A stretch of DNA of 64,000 bases from positions 62,001-126,000 of the forward strand of contig JANYKC010000004.1 of assembly GCA_025358255.1 (NCBI GenBank), written 5' to 3'. Of the stretch, positions 27,361 to 35,736 are shown piece after piece (position 1 is the first letter of the stretch; every line of letters begins with the position of its first letter). A model generated the notes under the pieces. That model had not been told where the DNA came from. It searched no databases and was given only the letters and a program-made list of their open reading frames with translations. Source of the DNA: Spirochaetaceae bacterium. Its GTDB lineage: Bacteria > Spirochaetota > Spirochaetia > Treponematales > Rectinemataceae. The position numbers were made by a program, and so were the translations under genes.

Positions 27361-28353
27361 ATGATCGTCAAGCGCGCCGCCGTCCTGGGCCGCTGCATGG
27401 GTGTCAGGCGCGCGGTGGACCTGGCGCTGAGGACCGCCAAGGCCGAGAAGGGCAAGGGCGGCGGGCAGCGAAAGGTCTTCACCCTCGGTCCCCTCATCCA
27501 CAACCCCAAGACCGTCGCCGAGCTCGAGGCTTCGGGCATATTCGCCATCCATGACCGCGGTGGCACAGGGGCGCCGTGCTTTGTGGACGGAGGCGGCAAC
27601 CAGCTCGCCCTGTCAGGGTCGGTCGTGGTCATCCGCGCCCATGGAATCCCGCCGGCCCAGAGCCAGGCCTTGGAACAGGCGGGCGCGAGCATCGTGGACG
27701 CCACCTGCCCAAGGGTCCTTGCCAGCCAGCGCCGCGCCCGCGATTTCGCGCTCAAAGGCTGGACTGTCGTTATAGCGGGTGACCGCGACCATGGCGAGGT
27801 GACCGGGATCGCGGGCTTCGCCCCCGGAGCCCTCATCGTCGCCTCCCCCGAGGAGGCGGCGCGGGTCGACACCACGGCTCCCTTGGCCCTCATCGCCCAG
27901 ACCACCATCAAGCGGGAAGAGTACCTCGCCATCCGCAAGGCCCTGGCGGCAAGGAAGCCCCTCCTCGAGGTCGTGGACTCGATCTGCCCGGCCACGACCG
28001 AGAGGCTCGCTTCCCTTGCGGACCTGGCCACGGACTGCGACGCACTCGTTGTGGTCGGGGGACGGAACTCGGCGAACACCGCCCGGCTCCACCGGACCGC
28101 CCTGGCCACCGGCCTGCCCTCCTGGCTTGTGGAAGAGGCGGCTGACCTGCCCAAGGAAATCTTCTCTTTCGCCCGCGTGGGCGTGACGGCCGGAGCCAGC
28201 ACGCCCGACGAGGCGATCGACGAAGTGGAAGCGGCCCTTCTGGGCCTTAGGCCTCAGGCCTCAGGCCATAGGCCTCAGGCCATAGGCCTCAGGCCTCAGG
28301 CCACGGTGACGATCGACTCGCCTGACTTGCCTGTCCAGCGGTTTACGAGATAG
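27361..28353 (+). CDS. ispH: 4-hydroxy-3-methylbut-2-enyl diphosphate reductase
   Basis: 330 residues. Three conserved Cys bind the iron-sulfur cluster: GRCMGVRRAV, DATCPRV and DSICPATTERL. RAHGIPP and TAGASTPDEAI are further IspH motifs. It performs the last step of the MEP isoprenoid pathway. The last ~38 residues (LRPQASGHRPQ...) are encoded by a heptanucleotide repeat array and then by the antisense of the neighbouring permease, so the natural stop seems to have been lost. The protein without this tail would be the usual length. Confidence 0.93.
   Translation: MIVKRAAVLGRCMGVRRAVDLALRTAKAEKGKGGGQRKVFTLGPLIHNPKTVAELEASGIFAIHDRGGTGAPCFVDGGGNQLALSGSVVVIRAHGIPPAQSQALEQAGASIVDATCPRVLASQRRARDFALKGWTVVIAGDRDHGEVTGIAGFAPGALIVASPEEAARVDTTAPLALIAQTTIKREEYLAIRKALAARKPLLEVVDSICPATTERLASLADLATDCDALVVVGGRNSANTARLHRTALATGLPSWLVEEAADLPKEIFSFARVGVTAGASTPDEAIDEVEAALLGLRPQASGHRPQAIGLRPQATVTIDSPDLPVQRFTR
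28243..28302. repeat. GGCCTYA-type 7-bp tandem array at the ispH/permease junction
   Basis: Eight 7-bp units (GGCCTTA, GGCCTCA, GGCCATA variants) plus GGCC. It encodes the ispH C-terminus on the plus strand and contains the permease stop (28296-28298) on the minus strand. Units of seven shift the frame when copy number changes. Confidence 0.92.
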
Positions 28354-30020
28354 AGGGCCAGGCCGGTCACGAAGAGAAGGATGGTGGACATCGCGCTGGC
28401 CGTCCCGAAAAAACCGTCCAGCACCGAAAGGTAGACCTTTATCGGCATCGTCATCGTCTTTCCGACGTAGAGGAGGAGGGACGCTGAAAGCTCGTTCATC
28501 GAGGTGACCCAGCTCATGATCGCGCCGGAGATGATGCCCGCCTTCATGAGGGGCAAGGTCACCGTGCGGAAGGTCCGCCCCGGGGGCGAGCCCAGGTTGA
28601 TCCCCGCCTCCTCGAGGGCCGGGTCGATCTGCTTCAGGATCGACGAGGCCGAACGCACCGAGTAGGGCAGGCGCCGGATGAAATACGTCATGACTATTAT
28701 GATCGCCGTCCCGACCAGGAAGATGGGCTTCTTGTTGAAGGCGACGATGTAGCCTATGCCGAGGACCGTGCCCGGCACGATGTAGGGGACCATGAGCAGG
28801 GGATCCAGGACCTTGACGGCGAGGGTCCTCCTCCGAGCGATGATGAAGCCGAGGAGGGTGCCGATCGTCGCGATCAGGATGACCGCCAGGAAGGAATAAA
28901 GGAGGCTGTTCATCACGGTCTTGGGCACGTCGAAGAAGATCTGCCGGTAGCTGTCAAGCCCGAAGCCGGGGGCGAAGACGGGCCCTTTCGTCTTGCGGAA
29001 GGAGAAAAAGACGATGACGGCCAGGGGAAGGGTCGAGAAACCGACGATGACGTAGCAGACCAGGTGGGCGAGGACCGAGGACAGGCCCTTGAGGCGCTTC
29101 TGGATGGGCCGGTTCACGAGCATGCTCGCATACTTCCGCCTCGAGGAGGCCCACTGCTGGAGGGCGATGATCCCCGCGGCACAGAGCATGAGGATGAGGG
29201 ATACGGTGCTGGCCATGCCCGGCCTTTCGGCTATCTCGCTCGTGAAGAGGTTGTAGGCCAGGGTCGGCAGGACGAGGTAGTTGCCGCCGATGATCATCGG
29301 CGTGCCGAAATTGGAAAGGGACATCATGAAGGCGATGAGGGCCCCGCCTGTCACCGAGGGGATGACCAATGGCAAGGTCACGCGGAAGAAGGTCCTGAAG
29401 GAGGAAGCGCCGAGGTTCTCCGAAGCCTCCTCGAGGGAGCGGTCGATCGTGGTCAGGGCGCCCGCCGTCATGAGGGAGATGAAGGGGAAATACTGCAGGG
29501 AATCGGCGAGGATGATCCCGAGTGGTCCGTAGATGGGCGGCAGCTGGATGCCGATTGACACGAGGGCGAGCCTGAGGAAGCCGTTGCGCCCCAGCATGGT
29601 GATCCAGGAGTAGGCGCCGATGAAGGGCGGCGAGAGGAGGGCCATGACGGCCAGGGTGTTGAGGAGGCTGGAGCCGCGGATCTTGTAGCGGGTCGTGAAG
29701 AAGGCCAGGGGTATCCCGAAGAGGAGGGAGAGGAGGGTCGTGGCCACCGCGACGAACATGGAGTGCGAGAAGGCGCGCAGGTAGTAGGCCTTGGAGAGGA
29801 ACTCCTTCCAATTGGAAAGGGATGCCGCGCCGGTGGCCTTGTCCGTGAAGCTGTAGCGGAAGACGTCGGCCAGCGGATAGACGAGGAAGACGGCGACGAG
29901 GACGAAGCCGCCGAGCGTGACGAAGGTCCAGACATCGACGCGGCGCGGCGATCCCCCCTTCCGGGCAGCGCCCTTCCGGGCAGCGCCCTTCCGGGCGGCG
30001 CCTTTTTCCGTGCCGCTCAT
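28296..30020 (-). CDS. ABC transporter permease, two-domain FbpB/AfuB type
   Basis: 574 residues with about twelve membrane segments and two EAA loops (EEASENLGASSFRTFFRVTLP and, in the second half, EEAGINLGSPPGRTFRTVTLP). It is a fused permease of the iron(III)/phosphonate/hexose-phosphate importer family. The start overlaps the ATPase stop (ATGA). A 15-bp unit is repeated three times in its N-terminus (KGAARKGAARKG), lengthening the basic cytoplasmic leader. Confidence 0.92.
   Translation of the reverse strand: MSGTEKGAARKGAARKGAARKGGSPRRVDVWTFVTLGGFVLVAVFLVYPLADVFRYSFTDKATGAASLSNWKEFLSKAYYLRAFSHSMFVAVATTLLSLLFGIPLAFFTTRYKIRGSSLLNTLAVMALLSPPFIGAYSWITMLGRNGFLRLALVSIGIQLPPIYGPLGIILADSLQYFPFISLMTAGALTTIDRSLEEASENLGASSFRTFFRVTLPLVIPSVTGGALIAFMMSLSNFGTPMIIGGNYLVLPTLAYNLFTSEIAERPGMASTVSLILMLCAAGIIALQQWASSRRKYASMLVNRPIQKRLKGLSSVLAHLVCYVIVGFSTLPLAVIVFFSFRKTKGPVFAPGFGLDSYRQIFFDVPKTVMNSLLYSFLAVILIATIGTLLGFIIARRRTLAVKVLDPLLMVPYIVPGTVLGIGYIVAFNKKPIFLVGTAIIIVMTYFIRRLPYSVRSASSILKQIDPALEEAGINLGSPPGRTFRTVTLPLMKAGIISGAIMSWVTSMNELSASLLLYVGKTMTMPIKVYLSVLDGFFGTASAMSTILLFVTGLALYLVNRWTGKSGESIVTVA
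29957..30001. repeat. 3 x 15-bp tandem repeat in permease N-terminus
   Basis: Units at 29957, 29972 and 29987, the third with one mismatch, encode three copies of a GAARK-type pentapeptide in frame. Confidence 0.9.
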
Positions 30021-31129
30021 CTCGCCTCCCCGGGCACCGGGCCTCCCCGGAGCCGCGCTCCCGTCTCCGGGTCGAAGAGGAGTATCGACTCAGGGGGAAG
30101 GGCGAAGGAGAAGCGCGATCCGACGGGGGGCAGGTCGCCGGCCTTGGGCCTGTGGCGCTCCACGACGATGCGCGAGCCTGCGCAGTCCATCTCGAGGCTC
30201 GCCACAGCGCCCAGGAAGCTCGCGCCGACGAGGCCGCCCTCGATCGTGTTCCTGCTGCCCGCCCCGCCTCCCTCGACAGCGTCCTCGGGCCTGAAGGCGA
30301 GCTTGACCCTGGCGCCTCCGAAGTTGAGGGGATCGCGCACGAGGAGTTCCATGGTGCCGATCCTGGCACACCGAAGCCCTGGTCCCATGGCCTCGCCCAG
30401 CTCCGCGTCAAGGAGGTTCACCTTGCCGACGAAGGAGGCGACGAAAAGGTTCGCCGGATCCTTGTAGACCGCCCAGGGCGCGCCCACCTGCTGGATCCTT
30501 CCCGCCGAGACCACCGCTATGCGGTCGGATATGACGAGGGCCTCCTCCTGGTCGTGGGTGACATAGACCGCGGTGATGCCAAGCTGCTTCTGCACGGCCC
30601 TGATCTCCTCCCGCATCTCGACGCGGAGCTTGGCATCGAGGTTGGAAAGGGGCTCGTCGAAGAGGAGGACCCGCGGCTCGATCGCCATGGCCCGCGCCAG
30701 GCCGACGCGCTGCTGCTGGCCACCGGAGAGCTGGTCGGGGGTGCGCGTCTCATAGCCCTCCAGGTGGACGGTCCGCAGCGATGCCGCGACGCGCTTCTCG
30801 ATCTCCGCCTTGGGCAGGCTCCGCACGCGCAGGCCGTAAGCCACGTTCTCGAAGACGGTCATGTGGGGGAAAACCGCGTAGTTCTGGAAAACCATGCCGG
30901 TGTCGCGCTTGTGGGCAGGGACCTTGTCGACGCACTCGTCGCCGAGCCAGATCTCGCCCTTGTCCTGCCTGTAGAAACCGGCGATCGTCCGCAGCAGGGT
31001 CGTCTTCCCGCAGCCGGAGGGGCCAAGAAGGGTGAAGAACTCGCCCTTCTCGATGACAAGATTCACGTCGGCAAGGGCCGTCACCTCGCCGAAGCGCTTT
31101 TCGAGATCGACTATCCGGATGCTCGTCAT
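30017..31129 (-). CDS. ABC transporter ATP-binding protein, FbpC/PotA type
   Basis: 370 residues from ATG 31129. Walker A is GPSGCGKTT, the Q-loop QNYAVFPHMTV, the signature LSGGQQQR, Walker B VLLFDEP and the switch THDQEEAL. The C-terminal TOBE-type regulatory domain covers residues ~245-370. It energises the neighbouring permease. The frame extends upstream, but without a ribosome site or homology. Confidence 0.93.
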   Translation of the reverse strand: MTSIRIVDLEKRFGEVTALADVNLVIEKGEFFTLLGPSGCGKTTLLRTIAGFYRQDKGEIWLGDECVDKVPAHKRDTGMVFQNYAVFPHMTVFENVAYGLRVRSLPKAEIEKRVAASLRTVHLEGYETRTPDQLSGGQQQRVGLARAMAIEPRVLLFDEPLSNLDAKLRVEMREEIRAVQKQLGITAVYVTHDQEEALVISDRIAVVSAGRIQQVGAPWAVYKDPANLFVASFVGKVNLLDAELGEAMGPGLRCARIGTMELLVRDPLNFGGARVKLAFRPEDAVEGGGAGSRNTIEGGLVGASFLGAVASLEMDCAGSRIVVERHRPKAGDLPPVGSRFSFALPPESILLFDPETGARLRGGPVPGEAR

Positions 31130-31232
31130 GGCAATCCCGCCTTGCAGTTCCATGGAATATGCGGCACCGGGATTCGTCACCCCGGCGCCGCGGCGGCCGG
31201 TCGCCCGGCCAGTCAGTCTGGAATGGAATCGC

Positions 31233-32207
31233 CTAGAGCCCGAGCTCCATCGCGATGTCAGCGAACTTCTTGACGAAATCGGGATTGTTCTTGGCTGCCC
31301 AGCCGAAGTCGTAGGCGACCGTCTTGATGGTCTTGAGCGCGGGAAGGCCGGCGGGATCCTTGCAATCCGTGCGGACGGCGCGGCGGAACATGGAATCGAC
31401 AAGGAACTCCTGGATGGGCTTGGAGAGGCACCAGTCGATGAAGGCCTTGCCGGCTTCGGGATTTGGACCGCCCTTGAGAAGCGCGATTCCGTCGGGGGCC
31501 GCGACCGTCCCGTCCTCGGGATAGACGATCTTGACCGGGCCGCCGCCGATGACATAGCGGTAGGCGTTGTCCTCAAGGGTGATGCCGACCGCCTGCTCGC
31601 CGTCATTGACGAACTTGGGGACGGAGCCGGAGCTCGCGGAGAGCACCATGTTCTTCATGATGCCCTTGTACACGTCCCAACCCTTGTCCTTGTAGACAAG
31701 GAGGGTATTGCAAAGCTGCATGTAGGAGGAGCCGGACTTGTCCGCGCGGGCCGAGGAGATGAGCTTGGCGAAACGGGGGTCGGCGAGATCCATCCAGGAC
31801 TTGGGCATCTTGTCGGCGGCGACCATCTTCGTGTTGACGATGAAGACGTTCATGATGCCGGTGTAGGGAAGCCAGTTCGTGCCGACCTTGAAAACCGCCG
31901 CGATCTTGTCCCATTCCTTCGGGATGTAGGGGGCGAGGATGGCGCTCTGGGCTTCGAGCTGCTCGCCGCCGATGCTCCAGATGACGTCGGCCTGGGGGTT
32001 GGCGGCCTCGGCCTTCGCGCGCTTGATGACATCGCCTGAACCAAGCTTGATGTACTCGAGCTTAATCCCGGTCTCCTTCTCGAAGCGGGGGGCGAGGGCG
32101 TTGAGGATAGAGTCCTCATGGGCGGTGTAGACGACAACTTTCGCCGGGGCGGCATAGGCGCTCAAGGCGAGAGCGAGACAGAAAAGCGCAAAAATGTTTC
32201 TCTTCAT
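31233..32207 (-). CDS. Substrate-binding protein, AfuA/FbpA-like
   Basis: 324 residues from ATG 32207, with GGAGG nine bases upstream. The signal peptide (NIFALFCLALALSAYAAPA) is followed by VVVYTAHEDSILNALAPRFE. It belongs to the cluster of binding proteins for ferric iron, thiamine, 2-aminoethylphosphonate or hexose phosphates. The pair of Tyr expected near the C-lobe of true FbpA iron binders is not obvious, which favours an organic phosphate or similar anion. First gene of a three-gene import operon. Confidence 0.85.
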   Translation of the reverse strand: MKRNIFALFCLALALSAYAAPAKVVVYTAHEDSILNALAPRFEKETGIKLEYIKLGSGDVIKRAKAEAANPQADVIWSIGGEQLEAQSAILAPYIPKEWDKIAAVFKVGTNWLPYTGIMNVFIVNTKMVAADKMPKSWMDLADPRFAKLISSARADKSGSSYMQLCNTLLVYKDKGWDVYKGIMKNMVLSASSGSVPKFVNDGEQAVGITLEDNAYRYVIGGGPVKIVYPEDGTVAAPDGIALLKGGPNPEAGKAFIDWCLSKPIQEFLVDSMFRRAVRTDCKDPAGLPALKTIKTVAYDFGWAAKNNPDFVKKFADIAMELGL

Positions 32208-32252
32208 TGCAAAAACCTCCATTGGCGGATGCACTGACGCAACTTCAACCGG

Positions 32253-32281
32253 ATTATAACACCGCGAGAAGCTTATGTAAA
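32253..32281 (-). promoter_or_regulatory. Promoter of the AfuA-like ABC operon
   Basis: On the minus strand TTTACA (32276-32281) is followed after exactly 17 bp by TATAAT (32253-32258), 46 bp ahead of the binding-protein start. It overlaps the 3' end of the HAD gene. Confidence 0.7.
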
Positions 32282-32892
32282 AGATTCTCGCTTTTATGAT
32301 CGTATTGAATCGAATGCAAGCCGAGGGCCGATGCCGCGTCGCAATAAGCCTCAACGTCATCGACGTAGAGGCATTCCTGGGGCTTGAGTCCGGCCCGCTC
32401 AAGGATCCAGAGCCAGCAACGGGGGTCGGGTTTCATGAACCCGATCTTGTAGGAGAGCGCGTAGAGCTCGGGGATGGTGGCGAGCGCCTCGTTGAGGAAA
32501 ATCCAGCGGGAATGGAGGAAGGAGGTGTTCGAGAGGATGAAGGTCCGCAAGCCCGCCTTCGCGACTCCGGCCAGCGCGGCCTCGCCATCGGGGTGCGGCA
32601 GGAGGCAGGCCATGTACTCGCGCTCGAAATCCCCATAGCTCCATGACGCTTCGGCCCCGAGCGCCTCGCGCACGCGCTCGAAATGGGTGCGCGAATCTAT
32701 CTTCCCGGTCTCGGCGTCGCGCTCGATGTCGCCGCCCCATATCCGCGCGTCGACCTCCTCGGGCGAAAGGCCGCAGTGCGAGGCGATGGCGCGATTGCCC
32801 GCGGGCCTGTCGAGGCGACACAGGACATTGCCGAAATCGAAGATCACCGCCTTGACGGCGGCCCCGCTCCCGCGGTCCGCTTCATCCATCAT
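32254..32892 (-). CDS. HAD-family hydrolase
   Basis: 212 residues. The nucleophile motif VIFDFGNVLCRLD (motif I), ILSNTS (motif II), KIGFMKPDP (motif III Lys) and CLYVDDVEAY (motif IV) are all present. It resembles YihX/epoxide-hydrolase-like HAD phosphatases. AGGAGT is upstream of the ATG. It may dephosphorylate a sugar phosphate; the substrate is unknown. Confidence 0.88.
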   Translation of the reverse strand: MMDEADRGSGAAVKAVIFDFGNVLCRLDRPAGNRAIASHCGLSPEEVDARIWGGDIERDAETGKIDSRTHFERVREALGAEASWSYGDFEREYMACLLPHPDGEAALAGVAKAGLRTFILSNTSFLHSRWIFLNEALATIPELYALSYKIGFMKPDPRCWLWILERAGLKPQECLYVDDVEAYCDAASALGLHSIQYDHKSENLLHKLLAVL

Positions 32893-32898
32893 CCACTC

Positions 32899-33230
32899 CT
32901 ATGAAAGCCATCTATCAAACCAGGCGAAAGCCTCTTCCTGCATCGGGACGCTGAACCGACGGGGACCGTCATGGTACGACATCCGGAAGCGGTCAGTGGC
33001 CCCCGCTTTCCGATAGATAGGGCGAGCTCGCCCTCGGCCTTCCGCACTTCCTCCAGGCTGAAAAGAGGATCCTGCGACGTGGCCTGGACAAGGGCAGGCA
33101 AAGGCATCCGCATGGAGAGGATTTCGGGGCAGTCCATGAAAAGGGGCAGTCCGGGGACGCGAAGCCTCTTCGCCGATCCACGGACCGTATCCCCCCAACA
33201 GGGGCAAGGCCGGATTGTCCATCATTGGCG
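32899..33230 (-). pseudogene. C-terminal remnant of an alpha/beta hydrolase, frameshifted
   Basis: In one frame RVPGLPLFMDCPEIL, then PLPALVQATSQDPLFSLEEV and KAEGELALSI match the last third of dienelactone/acetyl-esterase-type hydrolases, including the acid loop. After a shift near 33014 the adjacent frame continues with YRKAGATDRFRMSYHDGPRRF and ends FAWFDRWLS, as expected for that fold. The nucleophile half is absent. It lies between the HAD gene and a transferase gene. Confidence 0.6.
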
Positions 33231-33242
33231 GATCATCCGAGC

Positions 33243-33923
33243 CTATTGCCCAAGCCGCCGTGGGGCAAGGCAACCATCGCGCTTTAGGATGTACGTGGCG
33301 GGAACGATGCCGCGCGCGGGACAGAGGGGGTAGACCATGGCGTCCCGGCCGATGAGGGTCCCCGGAAAGCAGACGGCGTTGCAGCCGAGCTCGGCGCGGT
33401 CCCCGAGGATGGCGCCGAACTTGAGGAGGCCGGTCGCGATCACGAGGCCACCAGGGCCGCGCACCACGACCTCGCCCTTGTCGGAGCGCTGGTTGGAGAG
33501 GATCGCGCCGGCGCCGATGTGGGAAGCGCTGCCCATGATGGAGTCGCCGACATAGTTGAAGTGGGGCGCCTGGGCTCCCTCGAAGAGGATGCAGTTCTTG
33601 AGCTCCGAGGAATTGCCCACGGCCGCGAAGTCCCCCACGAGGACATGGGCGCGGATATAGGCCCCTGGGCCGATCTGTGCGCCCTTCCCGATGACGGCGG
33701 GGCCGAGAAGCTCGGCCTTCCCCGATATCCGGGCCTCGCGGTGGGCGATCACGTTGCCGCCTACCCGGGCGTAACCCTCGGGCGGATCGGCGACCAGGGC
33801 CTCCACCAGGGACGCGATGAGCGGAATAGCCTGCCAAGGGTATTCGAGTCCCTCGAAGATACGCGCCGATAGGCTTTTCGAGAGGTCGAGGAAGGAGGCG
33901 GGAGCGAGCTCGGGATGGTCCAT
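33243..33923 (-). CDS. Left-handed beta-helix acyltransferase-like protein (GlmU C-domain type)
   Basis: 226 residues. From residue ~60, hexapeptide repeats (GGNVIAHREARISG, IGKGAQIGPGAYI, VLVGDFAAVGNSSELKNC) form a left-handed beta helix. The HFNYVGDSIMG stretch is like the GlmU acetyltransferase site. There is no N-terminal pyrophosphorylase domain. It is divergent from a nucleotidyltransferase gene (34025) that could supply the missing activity. Probably a sugar-nucleotide modifying enzyme. Confidence 0.75.
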   Translation of the reverse strand: MDHPELAPASFLDLSKSLSARIFEGLEYPWQAIPLIASLVEALVADPPEGYARVGGNVIAHREARISGKAELLGPAVIGKGAQIGPGAYIRAHVLVGDFAAVGNSSELKNCILFEGAQAPHFNYVGDSIMGSASHIGAGAILSNQRSDKGEVVVRGPGGLVIATGLLKFGAILGDRAELGCNAVCFPGTLIGRDAMVYPLCPARGIVPATYILKRDGCLAPRRLGQ

Positions 33924-34024
33924 GACGACGATGATAGGACCCGCCTGCGCTGCCGGTCAAGGTCGCCCATGCCGTCCGGGCCTCGCCTTCCCCTCTTGCC
34001 GGCCTCCGGATATAATTCCACAGC

Positions 34025-34969
34025 ATGAAAACGGGGCTCTTGGTGCTGGCGGCGGGCATGGGATCGAGGTTCGGCGGGGTCAAGCAGGTGGAGGCCGTAG
34101 GGCCCTGCGGCGAGGCAATCCTCGAATATTCCATCTTTGACGCCATCGAGGCGGGTTTCGACGACCTCTACTTCCTGGTCCGCAAGGAGATCGAGCCTGG
34201 CTTCAGGGAAAGGATCCTGTCGCGCTTGCCTGCGTCCATCCGGCCGCGGCTGGCCTTCCAGGAGATCGACAGCCTCGTGGGAAGGGTCGATCCGCCTCGG
34301 ACCAAGCCCTGGGGCACCGGCCATGCGCTCCTGTGCGCCGCCGGCGAGATCACGCAACCCTTCGCCGTCATCAACGCCGATGATTACTACGGCCGCGCCT
34401 CCCTCGCCTTGGTCCACGGTTTCCTCGAGAAGGTCGACGGGCGAAGCGCGCACTGGTGCATGGCAGGGTTCAGGCTCGAGCGCACGATGAGCCCGCATGG
34501 CGCTGTGTCCCGCGGGCTCTGCCAAAGGGATTCCAGCGGCAGGCTGGCCTCGGTCCAGGAGCACCCGCGGATACTGTCCACGGAAACGGCCGGCAAATAC
34601 GAGTCCCTTCATAACGATGGAACCGCGACCTCGCTCGACGGGGGCGAAATCGTCTCGATGAACCTCTGGGGCTTCACGCCTGCGGTTTTCGGCCTGGCCC
34701 AGCCGCTTTTCGCCTCCTTCCTCGAAAGGTCGAGGGCATCGGGTTCGGCGGAGTTCTACCTGCCCGCCCTCGTCGACAGCCTCGTCGCCGCAGGCAGGGC
34801 GAGCGTCGAGGTGCTCGAAACGACGGATTCCTGGTTCGGCCTGACCTGGAAAGAGGATATCAGTGAGGCCCGATCGAGGATCATGGCCATGGTCGAGGGC
34901 GGTTTCTACCCTTCCCCGCTCTGGTCCCGCCAGCGCCTTGGCTTTACCCGGGCTCCCAAGCCGTGTTAG
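34025..34969 (+). CDS. Sugar nucleotidyltransferase-like protein
   Basis: 314 residues. LLVLAAGMGSRFGGVKQ is the nucleotide-binding start of the NTP transferase fold. PWGTGHALLCA and AVINADDYYGR (metal-binding DD) are further signature elements. The fold makes NDP-sugars from sugar 1-phosphates. The specific sugar is unknown. It is followed by udk on the same strand, 37 bp later. Confidence 0.82.
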   Translation: MKTGLLVLAAGMGSRFGGVKQVEAVGPCGEAILEYSIFDAIEAGFDDLYFLVRKEIEPGFRERILSRLPASIRPRLAFQEIDSLVGRVDPPRTKPWGTGHALLCAAGEITQPFAVINADDYYGRASLALVHGFLEKVDGRSAHWCMAGFRLERTMSPHGAVSRGLCQRDSSGRLASVQEHPRILSTETAGKYESLHNDGTATSLDGGEIVSMNLWGFTPAVFGLAQPLFASFLERSRASGSAEFYLPALVDSLVAAGRASVEVLETTDSWFGLTWKEDISEARSRIMAMVEGGFYPSPLWSRQRLGFTRAPKPC

Positions 34970-35006
34970 GATGGTCCGTCTCGCCCGTGGAGACGGGAAG
35001 GATGCG

Positions 35007-35627
35007 ATGGTCCCAGCCAAGATAATAGGCATTTGCGGCGGTTCCGGCTCGGGCAAGACGACGATCGTCAGGAAGATCTCCGAGGTCGTCTCGGATTTCG
35101 TCTTCGTCCCCCAGGACAACTACTACAAATCGGCTTCCTTCATGTCCAACCAGAACATCACGGCCTTCAATTTCGACCACCCCGACGCCTTCGACAACGA
35201 ACTCCTCCTCGAGCACCTCATGAAGCTCAAGTACATGGAGAGCGTCGAAATGCCGACCTATGACTTCGTCCATCACCGCAGGCGGGAAGAGACCATCAGG
35301 GTCGAGCCGAAAAAGCTGGTCATTTTCGAAGGCATCATGACCTTCACGAACAAGGCGGTCCGGGACATCCTCGACCTCAAGATCTTCGTCGACACCCCCG
35401 ACGACATCAGGTTCATCCGCCGCCTCGAGCGCGACATCAAGGAACGCGGGCGGACCATGGAATCGGTGATCCAGCAGTACCTCACCATCGTAAGGCCGGG
35501 GCACTACGAGTTCATCGAACCGACCAAGCAGTTCGCCGACATCATCATCCCGGAAGGCGGGAACAACAACAATGCCCTCGGCGTCCTTGTCAGCTTCATC
35601 AATTCGATCATCCAGTCCGAAGGATGA
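35007..35627 (+). CDS. udk: Uridine kinase
   Basis: 206 residues from ATG 35007, with GAAGGA six bases upstream. GICGGSGSGKTT is the P-loop and DNYYKS, NFDHPDAFD and PTYDFVHHRR are uridine-kinase motifs. It phosphorylates uridine and cytidine for pyrimidine salvage. Earlier in-frame ATGs overlap the preceding gene and would add residues before the P-loop. Confidence 0.9.
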   Translation: MVPAKIIGICGGSGSGKTTIVRKISEVVSDFVFVPQDNYYKSASFMSNQNITAFNFDHPDAFDNELLLEHLMKLKYMESVEMPTYDFVHHRRREETIRVEPKKLVIFEGIMTFTNKAVRDILDLKIFVDTPDDIRFIRRLERDIKERGRTMESVIQQYLTIVRPGHYEFIEPTKQFADIIIPEGGNNNNALGVLVSFINSIIQSEG

Positions 35628-35736
35628 GCAGGGCGGTTGGCCATCGATCCCGGATCGACGATCAACCGAAGATTGACGACAGGACTACACGGGTCTACAA
35701 AGAATGCCGATATACAGCTGTGGAGCCACATAAGCG

